Source of the DNA: Cytophagales bacterium | Lineage (GTDB): Bacteria > Bacteroidota > Bacteroidia > Cytophagales > Cyclobacteriaceae | Reading direction: 5' to 3' | Assembly: GCA_003537495.1 (NCBI GenBank) | Contig: DPSB01000087.1 | Coordinates: forward strand, 1-6,897 | Length of the DNA stretch: 6,897 nucleotides | Part shown: piece after piece, positions 1 through 6,897 of the stretch | Numbering within the stretch: position 1 is the first letter of the stretch | Layout: every line of letters begins with the position of its first letter | Position numbers and translations under genes: made by a program | Notes under the pieces: generated by a model | Database searches by the model: none | Told to the model about the DNA's origin: nothing | The model's input: the letters and a program-made list of their open reading frames with translations, nothing else

Positions 1-1543
1 TATCGCCAAAGCCCGGCCAGATAAACTTGCCTTCGGTATCTTTGCGAAACCAGTTCACACCGAAAATGCGAGGCGGTGCGGGCAAGCCTCTTCCAAACTG
101 CAACCAATGGTTAAAGTAATCACCCATGTGATAACCACAGAATGGCAACATGGCAAACGGATCGCGTCTTACTTTGCCTACTTCACCAAAGGCAGCCGCA
201 GTAGTTTCTGAACCCATAGTAGAAGCTAAGTAAATACCATAGGCCCAGTTGCTGGATTGATATACCAATGGAATGGTTGTGCTTCTTCGGCCGCCAAACA
301 CAAACGCACTTACCGGCACCCCATTCGGGTTTTCCCATAGCGGATCAATAACCGGATTATTACCAGCTGCAACTGTAAAGCGACTGTTAGGATGTGCGGC
401 AGGTTTACCCGAAGCAGGATCCCACTTTTGTCCACGCCAGTCGGTAAGATTTTTGGGTGGCTCTTTGGTCATACCTTCCCACCACACATCGCCATCTTCG
501 GTTATGGCTACATTGGTAAAGATGGTATCGTGCGCAATGGTAGCCATTGCATTCGGATTTGTTTTTTCATTGGTGCCGGGTGCAACACCAAAATAACCAG
601 CCTCGGGATTGATCGCGTAAAGCTTACCATCCTTGCCAGGTTTAATCTACGCAATGTCATCGCCCACGGTAGTAACCTTCCAACCGTTTAATGCTTTGGG
701 CGGAATAATCATGGCGAAGTTGGTTTTACCACATGCACTTGGAAAGGCTGCCGCAACATAATCTTTTTTGCCATCGGGACTTTCTACACCTAATAGCAAC
801 ATATGTTCGGCCAACCAGTTTTCATCGCGACCAATAACAGAAGCAATGCGCAAGGCAAAACATTTTTTACCGAGCAACGCATTACCACCATAACCTGATC
901 CGTACGAAACAATGGCCCGCTCTTCCGGATAGTGCACAATGTATTTCGTAGTGGCATTGGTGGGCCACTTGGCATCGGCCTCGCCTGGATTTAACGGTGC
1001 GCCCACAGTGTGCAAACATTTTACAAACTCACCATCGTTGCCCAGTACTTGCAGTACTTTGGTTCCTACGCGTGTCATCAAATGCATATTCACCACCACG
1101 TATTCCGAATCGGTAATCTCAATACCAATTTGTGAAATATCAGAACCCACCGGCCCCATACTGAAGGGAATAACATACATGGTGCGACCCTTCATGCAGC
1201 CCTTCAATAAAGGCAACAAGGTCTGTTTCATTTGTTTTGGATCTACCCAGTTATTGGTAGGTCCGGCATCGTCTTTCCGTTTGCTACAGATGTAGGTGCG
1301 GTCTTCCACGCGAGCCACATCGCTGGGATCAGAAAAGCAGGCAAAGCTGTTGGGGCGCTTCTTGGGATTGAGTCGGATGAATGTCCCCTTATCAACTAAT
1401 AGGTTACACAATTCATCGTATTCTGTTTTGGAACCATCGCACCAACGGATGCGATCGGGAGTACATAATGTGGCAACTTCATCTATCCATGCTGTAAGCT
1501 CTGAATGGGTTACAGTTGGCTTTTCTTGCGTAAGCGTTAACAT
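1..1543 (-). pseudogene. pckG: GTP-dependent phosphoenolpyruvate carboxykinase, interrupted by an in-frame TAG and cut by the window edge
   Basis: The family converts oxaloacetate and GTP to phosphoenolpyruvate, GDP and CO2, the first committed step of gluconeogenesis, in the cytosol. Numbering from the ATG at 1541-1543, I see the substrate Arg segment DVARVED (R78), YGSGYGGN then LGKK (K226/K227) and LAEH (H247), the P-loop [10 protein letters not shown] (C271, K273) and GDDIA (D295/D296, metal binding). After the stop, the same frame continues with PNSRF, FGGRR, and NWFRKD to WPGFGD, which holds the three guanine-pocket phenylalanines (F499, F507, F512). The spacing agrees with human PCK1 (K244, H264, C288, K290, F517, F525, F530). 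Codon 299 is TAG where the family has Trp (GDDIAW). I translated the other 215 downstream codons and found no further stop or frameshift. About 90 C-terminal residues lie outside the window. I preferred the ATG at 1543 to an in-frame TTG at 1576, because the TTG overlaps the candidate promoter and adds residues unlike the family. Family identity is near certain. Whether it is a true pseudogene or a base error cannot be decided here. Confidence 0.9.
647..649 (-). other. pckG: Premature amber codon in pckG at a conserved Trp position
   Basis: The coding-strand codons read GAC ATT GCG TAG ATT AAA. GTP-PEPCKs read GDDIAW followed by M/I-K here, so TGG is expected. One G-to-A change on the coding strand (C to T at plus-strand position 648) explains the stop. 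Termination would give a 298-residue protein that keeps the P-loop and the metal-binding aspartates but loses the guanine pocket and the whole C-terminal half, so it should be inactive. The intact frame on both sides points to a very recent mutation, a strain polymorphism or a sequence error. Confidence 0.93.
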
Positions 1544-1564
1544 CTGAATTAGGGTTTGATGCCC

Positions 1565-1572
1565 CAAATGTA
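1565..1572 (-). promoter_or_regulatory. Candidate Bacteroidota -7 promoter element for pckG
   Basis: The minus strand reads TACATTTG here, an exact match to the TAnnTTTG -7 consensus described for Bacteroidota primary sigma factors. Its edge is 21 bp upstream of the pckG ATG, implying a short leader of roughly 15 nt. No good -33 TTG/TTTG lies at the usual distance: the nearest TTTG copies are about 14 and 29 nt upstream. This makes the assignment moderate. It favours the ATG at 1543 over the upstream TTG, which would lie inside the promoter. Confidence 0.45.
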
Positions 1573-1601
1573 GCAAGGCAAAACCTCAAAATGAAGCTTT
1601 G

Positions 1602-1611
1602 CAAACGTTTG
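1602..1611. promoter_or_regulatory. Perfect 10-bp palindrome upstream of the pckG promoter
   Basis: CAAACGTTTG is a perfect 10-bp palindrome about 30 bp upstream of the candidate pckG -7 element and 15 bp downstream of the receptor stop codon. Position and symmetry would suit a dimeric regulator site, but a 10-bp palindrome can arise by chance and I recognise no specific regulator. It has no loop and no T tract, so it is not a convincing terminator for the receptor gene. Confidence 0.2.
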
Positions 1612-1626
1612 AAATGATGATTTTTG

Positions 1627-3924
1627 TCAGAAATCAACGCGATAGGCCAATACCGGAATAATTCCCAATTGGTACTTAGTGGTTTCCTTTTGCAGGAACG
1701 TATCGAAGTAAGTAAAGGCCGTGTTCTGTTGGCTGGTAACGTTTTGTATGTCGATAGAAAGTGTGCGCGTATAACCAGGCTTGTTTTTACGCCAGCTTAC
1801 GCGAAGATCAGTTCTGAAATAATCGGGCAACCGAAGATAACCATTTGCCTCATTGTAAATGGTGGTACCCATTTGTTGTGAAGTTGCAAGATCAATTAAC
1901 GGCTGCCGTGCGCCACCAAGATAAAGTGCGCGCGCATGTACTCCGAAAGACCGATTCTTTTTGTTCCACTCCTTACCTACCAATAAACTGCTGGTGAACT
2001 TGGTATTGAAGCGACTGTTCAAATAAGCGCTTCCATTGTAAAACTTTGCTTCGTAACGCGAGCCCGATAAAATGAAGTAGAGATTGTTATAAAACCGTTT
2101 CTCTAAACTTGCTTCCAGGCCGTAGTGGCGACCTTTGCCTGTGTTTACAAGTGTGTCGTTCCAGATGTAACCATCCCACTGGTTAAGCGTAGAACGATAA
2201 GGAGCATCGCGGACTACCGGTGCATTTTCAATCCAATGATAGAATGCGGAAGTAGTTAATTTTAATTCGCCTGGTAATTGCGTTTTCCATTCGGCTAAAG
2301 CCTGATGACTTCGGGTAAATCCTATTCCCTTACTACCCACCACCAAATAGTTTTGAGTTTGCTGCATCTGGCTGGTGGTTCCGGCAGAAAGCGATACCAC
2401 ATTATTCTTTCCAGATTTGGTTACACTTAGTTTGGGCTCCCACGAATCGGTATTATTGAATGCGAAGCGTGCATATTGCAAACCGGCATTAACCTGCCAG
2501 GTGCCGATGTATTTGGTCCACGATGCGTAGGGTTGCAACAGCAATCCATTTACATTACCACGGATATAAGGTGTAAAAATATCGAGGTAAGCCTGTGTAA
2601 CAGTTTCGCTTTTCAGGTACTGTTGATATTGGTTCAGTCGCACACCAGTCTCCAGATTTCCATACGCACCTAATTTGCGATTTGCTTTCACAAAACCGGA
2701 TATGATAATATTAGTTGCATCATAGCTTTCCCTAAATACGTGTGGCGTATTTGGATCTTGTAACGGCATACTTTGCGAGTTCCGCTCCTGAACTTGTCCT
2801 GAAAAAGATAAACCTGTTGCAAAATTCCAGGTACCCGGTTTAAAATGATTTACTAGACCTACACCGTAGGTTAGTCCCTCAAAAGTTATATTATAGCGAT
2901 CTTTCTCTTCTTCCCACTCTTCTTCAGGTTTTGCTTCAAATACATTCTTGCTGCTACTCATAAAACCAAACACCGAAAGCTCGCCTCCATTTTTGTGTGG
3001 TGCATTTATCTTAAAAGTTAAATCCTGAAAGTTGATGGCTTCATCGCCAAAATCAACACCCATACTGCTTAACAAACCAATGGTTGAGTAGCGATAGTTA
3101 ACCAGAAATGAACTTCCTTTTTGTTTATTGATTGGTCCTTCGGCAGCCAAATCCAACCCGATCAAAGATGCTTGTGCCGTGTATTGCATTTTATCAGTAG
3201 CACCTGCACGCAATTTCATATCCATAATTCCCGCAAGACCATTACCATAACCCGTTGGCAAATAACCTGACCTGAAATCGGTACGATCCAATACCTGCGA
3301 ACTCAAAATACTTACCCCACCACCATTGGCAGTTGGCTTATCTCCCATCGTTCCGGCATTAGCCAAGTGATTAGGATTAACAACATCCAAACCTTCTATG
3401 CGCCACAGCACATAGTTGGGCGAATAGCCTTTCACGATAATCGAGTTGGCCTGATCGTTGGCAGCAATAACACCGGGATAAGATGTAAGCATGCGCACCG
3501 GATCAAAAAAGTTTGCCGGCACCCGAAGTGTTTTCTCGATAGAAACAGATGTTAAGCCCGTACCATTAACCGGCTCGGGACTTACCACTATTTCTTCTAA
3601 CTCAGTCGGCACTTCTTCCAACGTAAAAGCCAAGTTGGTTGTCTTACCAGCTATTACCAACAACTCGCTTTCGCGGGATTGATAACCCGTAAAACTTACT
3701 ACGAGTTTATAGCGACCGGGTGCAAGTTGAATTGAAAATTTACCAGCATCATCGGCTGCTACTCCGGCAACAGGCGTTTCTGAATTTTGATAAGCCGCAA
3801 TGCTTGCGCCAACCAATGCTTCGCCCGAAACACTTTTAATTTTTCCCGATACATTACCGGTAATTTCCTGTGCATAGGAAAACACAGCTAACCCCAACCC
3901 TACCAACAAAATAAAAACCCGCAC
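1627..3924 (-). CDS. TonB-dependent outer-membrane receptor with carboxypeptidase-regulatory-like N-terminal domain
   Basis: This is a complete 765-residue protein. A Sec signal peptide (hydrophobic FILLVGLGLAVF, probable cleavage after SYA18) is followed by a carboxypeptidase-regulatory-like beta-sandwich at about 21-103 (GEALVGASI, GKFSIQLAPGRYKLVVSFTGY). A short TonB-box-like stretch ELEEIVV (109-114) precedes a plug domain at about 120-240 (IIVKGYSPNYVLWRIEGLDV, then GNGLAGIMDMKLRAG). The rest reads as alternating beta-barrel strands and ends in YRVDF, a C-terminal aromatic outer-membrane assembly signal. Such receptors import bound ligands across the outer membrane with TonB-ExbBD energy. 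At 765 residues it is shorter than typical SusC proteins (about 1000), and no SusD gene adjoins it, so a classic Sus glycan system is not supported. The start is GTG: the frame is open upstream to a stop at 3955-3957, but that stretch has no ATG. It begins 17 bp after the isomerase-like gene, so cotranscription is likely. The ligand is unknown; a carbohydrate is inferred only from the neighbours. Confidence 0.93.
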   Translation of the reverse strand: MRVFILLVGLGLAVFSYAQEITGNVSGKIKSVSGEALVGASIAAYQNSETPVAGVAADDAGKFSIQLAPGRYKLVVSFTGYQSRESELLVIAGKTTNLAFTLEEVPTELEEIVVSPEPVNGTGLTSVSIEKTLRVPANFFDPVRMLTSYPGVIAANDQANSIIVKGYSPNYVLWRIEGLDVVNPNHLANAGTMGDKPTANGGGVSILSSQVLDRTDFRSGYLPTGYGNGLAGIMDMKLRAGATDKMQYTAQASLIGLDLAAEGPINKQKGSSFLVNYRYSTIGLLSSMGVDFGDEAINFQDLTFKINAPHKNGGELSVFGFMSSSKNVFEAKPEEEWEEEKDRYNITFEGLTYGVGLVNHFKPGTWNFATGLSFSGQVQERNSQSMPLQDPNTPHVFRESYDATNIIISGFVKANRKLGAYGNLETGVRLNQYQQYLKSETVTQAYLDIFTPYIRGNVNGLLLQPYASWTKYIGTWQVNAGLQYARFAFNNTDSWEPKLSVTKSGKNNVVSLSAGTTSQMQQTQNYLVVGSKGIGFTRSHQALAEWKTQLPGELKLTTSAFYHWIENAPVVRDAPYRSTLNQWDGYIWNDTLVNTGKGRHYGLEASLEKRFYNNLYFILSGSRYEAKFYNGSAYLNSRFNTKFTSSLLVGKEWNKKNRSFGVHARALYLGGARQPLIDLATSQQMGTTIYNEANGYLRLPDYFRTDLRVSWRKNKPGYTRTLSIDIQNVTSQQNTAFTYFDTFLQKETTKYQLGIIPVLAYRVDF

Positions 3925-3941
3925 TGCTTTAGTCTTTTTAC

Positions 3942-4793
3942 TTAACGTATTGTCTTAATGTACTTGATTGAATTCTCAATGCTTTGCATTGAATTAACCG
4001 GATAGGTTTCCTGCTCAATGAAATAGTTTTTCAATCCGGCTTTCTTTGCCTGCGCAAAGAGTTTGGTAAAATCAATTGAACCGGTGCCCACATCGGCATT
4101 GCGATCCTGATTTGTCTTATCCATATCCTTCACATGCCACAGCGGGAAACGGCCCGGATGATTTTCGAAGTAAGCCACTGGATCTTTACCCGCACGTACT
4201 ACCCAATAAATATCCATTTCAATACTCACCAGTTTTGGATCGAGGAGTGTGAGCATCTCGTCAAAAATTACTTTGCCTTCTACTTGTTCAAACTCAAATG
4301 CGTGATTATGATAACTCATTTTCAGTTTGTACTTCTTCGCAACTTCACCGGCTTTGTTTAACACATCGCAGGTACGCTTTAAATCATCCAGCGTAGCATA
4401 GTACTTCTTATCCATCCAGGGAACCACCACAAACTTCTGCCCGATTGCTTTTGCATCGGCACACACTTGTTCCCAACCACTTTCGGCCAGGTTAATTCCA
4501 TAATGACCGCTCACTACTTTTACACCAAGGGTATCGAGATAGCTTTTAAATTCTGCAACCGGCATTCCGAACAGTTGTCCGTTGTTATAGCCATAGGTTT
4601 CAACTTCGGTATAACCCCAGGATGCTACCGACTTTAAAACTCCTTTTGGATCGTTACCGATCACATCGCGTAAGGAATAAAGTTGTAACCCAACCGGTTT
4701 GCTTTTACCTTTTGCTTCAGCAAAAAAAGAAGGCAGCGTCAGTAACCCGGCTGTAGCCAAGGCTGAACTTTGAATAAATCGTCTTCTATCCAT
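3942..4793 (-). CDS. Tat-exported sugar phosphate isomerase/epimerase-like TIM-barrel protein
   Basis: This is a complete 283-residue protein of the xylose isomerase-like/AP endonuclease 2 TIM-barrel superfamily, whose members isomerise, epimerise or dehydrate sugars, cyclitols or keto-sugars with a divalent metal. It opens with a twin-arginine signal (RRRFI at 3-7, hydrophobic ALATAGLLTLPSFF, probable cleavage after AEA27), so it should act folded in the periplasm. Seen motifs are VGLQLYSLRD (strand 1, 34-43), YHNHAFEFE (161-169), SIEMDIYWV (190-198), WHVKDMD (219-225), GTGSIDF (237-242) and FIEQETYP (258-265). By comparison with IolI (E142, D174, H200, E246), the likely metal ligands are E167, D194, H220 and E260 or E262; the D-to-H spacing of 26 is the same. 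The ATG has an A/T-rich leader and no Shine-Dalgarno sequence, as is usual in Bacteroidota. The gene lies between a sugar dehydrogenase fusion and a receptor gene, which suggests action on a sugar or oxidised sugar in the envelope. The exact reaction cannot be assigned. Confidence 0.9.
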   Translation of the reverse strand: MDRRRFIQSSALATAGLLTLPSFFAEAKGKSKPVGLQLYSLRDVIGNDPKGVLKSVASWGYTEVETYGYNNGQLFGMPVAEFKSYLDTLGVKVVSGHYGINLAESGWEQVCADAKAIGQKFVVVPWMDKKYYATLDDLKRTCDVLNKAGEVAKKYKLKMSYHNHAFEFEQVEGKVIFDEMLTLLDPKLVSIEMDIYWVVRAGKDPVAYFENHPGRFPLWHVKDMDKTNQDRNADVGTGSIDFTKLFAQAKKAGLKNYFIEQETYPVNSMQSIENSIKYIKTIR

Positions 4794-4821
4794 AAAATTT
4801 TTTAATTAAGCTTATTAATGA

Positions 4822-4868
4822 AGGCGTCAAGACGGCTATTAACTTTAGCAAATAGCCGTCAGACGCCT
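4822..4868 (-). repeat. Intergenic inverted repeat forming a strong 17-bp hairpin
   Basis: The arms 4831-4840 (GACGGCTATT) and 4851-4860 (AATAGCCGTC) pair perfectly around a 10-nt loop. An outer pair, 4822-4828 (AGGCGTC) with 4862-4868 (GACGCCT), extends the stem after a small 2/1-nt internal bulge. It starts 13 bp after the stop codon of the dehydrogenase fusion and ends 28 bp before the isomerase-like start, filling most of the 88-bp gap. In the direction of transcription it is not followed by a run of T, so a standard intrinsic terminator is doubtful. A U-less or partial terminator, an mRNA-processing or stability element that sets unequal expression of the two genes, or a dispersed palindromic repeat are the alternatives. 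The hairpin itself is certain; its role is not. Confidence 0.7.
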
Positions 4869-4881
4869 CTCACCTGAAAAA

Positions 4882-6897
4882 TCATTTACCTAGTGTAATT
4901 TGGCTAAACATAAACAGGTTATCATCACCTGCCTGATCGTTTTTAAATACCAACACAACATTGTGTTTACCACTAACGGGTTTAAAGCCGATGCCTGATG
5001 GTCGCATGTTCACACCTGCCTGCACTTCGATTTTGGGTGCATTGGCAAAGCTTACAGTACCTAACTTGGTTCCTTCGGTAGAGTCAAGCCACACATCAAT
5101 GGTTCCCCCTTTCATGTTACCCATTTCGGCAATTATAAAACTCATATTGCTTACACCGGTAAAATCAACATTTGGAAAAGTAGCAGTGGCATTGTTTTTA
5201 ATATTCTCTACAATCTGGAAGCCGCCTGCATTTAGTTTACGCGCGCCACCCGTAAGCGAAGCTGTTGCTGCAGAAAGCACTGGCGACTTAAACACATATT
5301 GTTTAGTAGTGCTTAATGAAGGCATGCCATTGGCACCATTATCTTCATAAGTTGCCGTAAGTACATAAGCCGATGTTGCAGCCGGGCCGGGAGGCGCCAC
5401 AACTGCAAAAGATGATTTACCGGTTAAAGGTAAACTCTTCACTTTATCTTCGGTTGCAAGCGATAAAATATATTCAACCATTTGCACGGCTTGCCCTTTG
5501 GTTAATTGCGGATGTGCAGCCATAGCCACTTCGCCCCAATTACCAGAACCACCATTTAGAATTTTATCACTCAACACTTCAGTTGCGCGTACATCTTTAG
5601 CGTAACGCTTAGCCACATCGCGGTAGCTTGGCCCTGCTGATTTTTGATCAACTAAGTGGCAAGACTTACAATCGCTTTCTGCAATCAGCAATTTACCGGG
5701 CAGTTCAGCACGTTGATGGCCCTGTGCGATGGCCGTCACGTCATAACCTTGTGGATGGTAATCCATCGTAATCTTTACACGCTCGGCTGCAATCTTGCCA
5801 TCGGCAGTTGAACCATCTTCTTTATCCGTTACGGTTACTTTGTATTCAACTGTACCACCCTGCAAATAATGATTGCTATTTCCGCTTACTGAAATTTCGA
5901 TAGCCGGTGGTTCGTTCCCGGCAATGATTACAATTTCACCCGATGCTTTTGCACCCTTTGCATCAATAGCCGTAATCTTTGGCCGGTAGATACCAGCTTT
6001 ATCGAAGTTAAATTTAAATTCAGGCGTAGTTGATTTGGTTACCGCACCATTCAATTCCATTTCATACGTAACGGCATCGCCATCAGGATCGGTGGTACCT
6101 TCAGCAGATACAGTTCCTTCTAACGGCAACGCACCAGAAATTTTATTAGCGCTTACTAACACTTGAGGCGGACGGTTGCCACCATTAAAATCAATCCGCG
6201 ATAAGCGTGCGTCCATGTTTTGTTTAAACCATTGAGTACCATATTCAAGTGTGTACAACTTACCATCAGGACCAAAGGCCATGTCGATTATATTGTTGAA
6301 TTGCATGTTTGGCAGGAACGGTTCAATATCCATAATGGCACCCTTTTCATTCATGGTAACCAAATGAATCCAGTTGCGCATCCAATCGTAGATGATCAGC
6401 TTGCCATCAAAATAATCTGGATAAGCTTCTGCTTTACCTTTAAAATCTTCAGAGTAATATACCGGACCAGCCATAGCATTACGACCACCTGTTTTCATTA
6501 ATGGAAAGTCAGGTGAAGCATCGTAAGGATACCAGATAAACGGAGCACTTACAGCTGGTAACTCAGTTTTACCGGTATTGTTTGGCGATGTATTGATGGG
6601 TTTGGTTGGATCATGCTTCGCGCCTGTTGTCTTGGCTTCAAAATCATGTTTTCCATAGGCATAGTTACCACCCACAAACAAAGGCCAGCCAAAGTAACCA
6701 GCTTTCTGCGCCTGGTTCACTTCATCATAACCACGTGGGCCACGCTCCGGACTATCATTACCAGCATCAGGACCTACTTCGCCCCAATAAAGAAATCCGG
6801 TTTTCTTATCAATCGAAATACGATACGGGTTACGATTACCCATTACATAAATCTCAGGGCGTGTTTTTTCCTCACCTTTCGGGAAGAGGTTGCCTTC
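4882..6897 (-). CDS. Secreted sugar dehydrogenase (glucose/sorbosone type)-PKD-cytochrome c-CBM6 fusion, N-terminus outside the window
   Basis: The frame is open from the window edge to a TGA, 672 codons; the Met at 6841-6843 is internal, because coding continues upstream through FPKGEEKTRPEIYV. Numbered from that Met, residues 1-220 are the C-terminal half of a PQQ-type glucose/sorbosone dehydrogenase beta-propeller (GNRNPYRISID, GYDEVNQAQKAGYFGWP, DMAFGPDGKLYTLEYG). The Arg-Asn of GNRNP resembles the PQQ-contacting R228-N229 of soluble glucose dehydrogenase. A PKD domain follows at about 223-308 (NRPPQV, TTDPDGDAVTYE), then an Ig-like stretch at 310-385. A class I cytochrome c domain at about 386-460 has haem site CKSCH (C392, H396) and probable axial ligand M441 in WGEVAMAAHP, as in cytochrome c551. 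The C-terminus from about 525 is a CBM6-like module (GGTIDVWLDS, GKHNVVLVFKND). This predicts an exported enzyme that oxidises a sugar and passes electrons to its own haem. In Bacteroidota relatives an upstream ThuA-like domain is sometimes fused; that part is not visible. The substrate is unknown. Confidence 0.92.
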   Translation of the reverse strand, partial: EGNLFPKGEEKTRPEIYVMGNRNPYRISIDKKTGFLYWGEVGPDAGNDSPERGPRGYDEVNQAQKAGYFGWPLFVGGNYAYGKHDFEAKTTGAKHDPTKPINTSPNNTGKTELPAVSAPFIWYPYDASPDFPLMKTGGRNAMAGPVYYSEDFKGKAEAYPDYFDGKLIIYDWMRNWIHLVTMNEKGAIMDIEPFLPNMQFNNIIDMAFGPDGKLYTLEYGTQWFKQNMDARLSRIDFNGGNRPPQVLVSANKISGALPLEGTVSAEGTTDPDGDAVTYEMELNGAVTKSTTPEFKFNFDKAGIYRPKITAIDAKGAKASGEIVIIAGNEPPAIEISVSGNSNHYLQGGTVEYKVTVTDKEDGSTADGKIAAERVKITMDYHPQGYDVTAIAQGHQRAELPGKLLIAESDCKSCHLVDQKSAGPSYRDVAKRYAKDVRATEVLSDKILNGGSGNWGEVAMAAHPQLTKGQAVQMVEYILSLATEDKVKSLPLTGKSSFAVVAPPGPAATSAYVLTATYEDNGANGMPSLSTTKQYVFKSPVLSAATASLTGGARKLNAGGFQIVENIKNNATATFPNVDFTGVSNMSFIIAEMGNMKGGTIDVWLDSTEGTKLGTVSFANAPKIEVQAGVNMRPSGIGFKPVSGKHNVVLVFKNDQAGDDNLFMFSQITLGK

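Noticed and set aside
647..649. TAG read as an amino acid (stop-codon reassignment or pyrrolysine insertion)
   Set aside because: The complete genes here end in TGA or TAA, so the window has no TAG terminator to contradict it, but three genes are too few to judge. Reassignment of TAG to Trp is not known in this phylum, and the position needs Trp rather than pyrrolysine. Mutation or base error is far simpler.
939..1547. Plus-strand open frames opposite pckG
   Set aside because: They lie antisense to a strongly conserved coding frame, have no recognisable domain and are best explained as shadows of that gene. The same holds for the plus-strand frames opposite the receptor, isomerase-like and dehydrogenase genes.
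1544..1576. TTG start at 1576 adding 11 residues to pckG
   Set aside because: The extension ([11 protein letters not shown]) does not resemble PEPCK N-termini and would overlap the TACATTTG element. The ATG at 1543 is the simpler start.
1627..3924. Classic SusC/SusD polysaccharide utilisation locus
   Set aside because: The receptor is shorter than usual SusC proteins and no SusD-like lipoprotein or glycoside hydrolase gene adjoins it in the window.
4822..4868. Hairpin as a terminal inverted repeat of a mobile element
   Set aside because: The two arms are only 10 nt apart, there is no transposase, and flanking target duplications are not visible.

Overview
The window looks like chromosomal DNA of a member of the Bacteroidota, probably of the Cytophagales type. 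The grounds are a TonB-dependent receptor with an N-terminal carboxypeptidase-regulatory-like domain, a Tat-exported sugar isomerase-like protein of a kind common in that phylum, a sugar dehydrogenase-PKD-cytochrome c-CBM6 fusion, starts without Shine-Dalgarno sequences, and a TAnnTTTG promoter element. The genus assignment is open. All genes lie on the minus strand, so transcription runs from high to low coordinates.

Layout in order of transcription. (1) 6897-4882: the C-terminal part (672 codons, start outside the window) of a secreted glucose/sorbosone dehydrogenase-like protein carrying PKD/Ig-like domains, a monohaem cytochrome c domain and a C-terminal carbohydrate-binding module. (2) 4881-4794: an 88-bp gap holding a strong interrupted hairpin. 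(3) 4793-3942: a Tat-exported TIM-barrel protein of the sugar phosphate isomerase/epimerase (xylose isomerase-like) superfamily. (4) Only 17 bp on, 3924-1627: a complete TonB-dependent outer-membrane receptor with no SusD-like partner in view. (5) 1626-1544: a gap with a candidate promoter and a short palindrome. (6) 1543 to the window edge: GTP-type phosphoenolpyruvate carboxykinase (pckG), whose frame is interrupted by one amber codon where a conserved tryptophan is expected. The remaining 215 codons in the window are intact.

Genes 1, 3 and 4 can be read together as a cell-envelope carbohydrate module: CBM-aided sugar oxidation passing electrons to the attached cytochrome, rearrangement of the oxidised sugar by the exported TIM-barrel protein, and outer-membrane uptake by the receptor. 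This joint role is inference; no substrate can be read from the sequence. pckG appears to be a separate transcription unit for gluconeogenesis. The most notable anomaly is its TAG codon, which is either a real recent inactivation or a base error in the sequence. No tRNA, rRNA, CRISPR array, insertion sequence or att site was seen.
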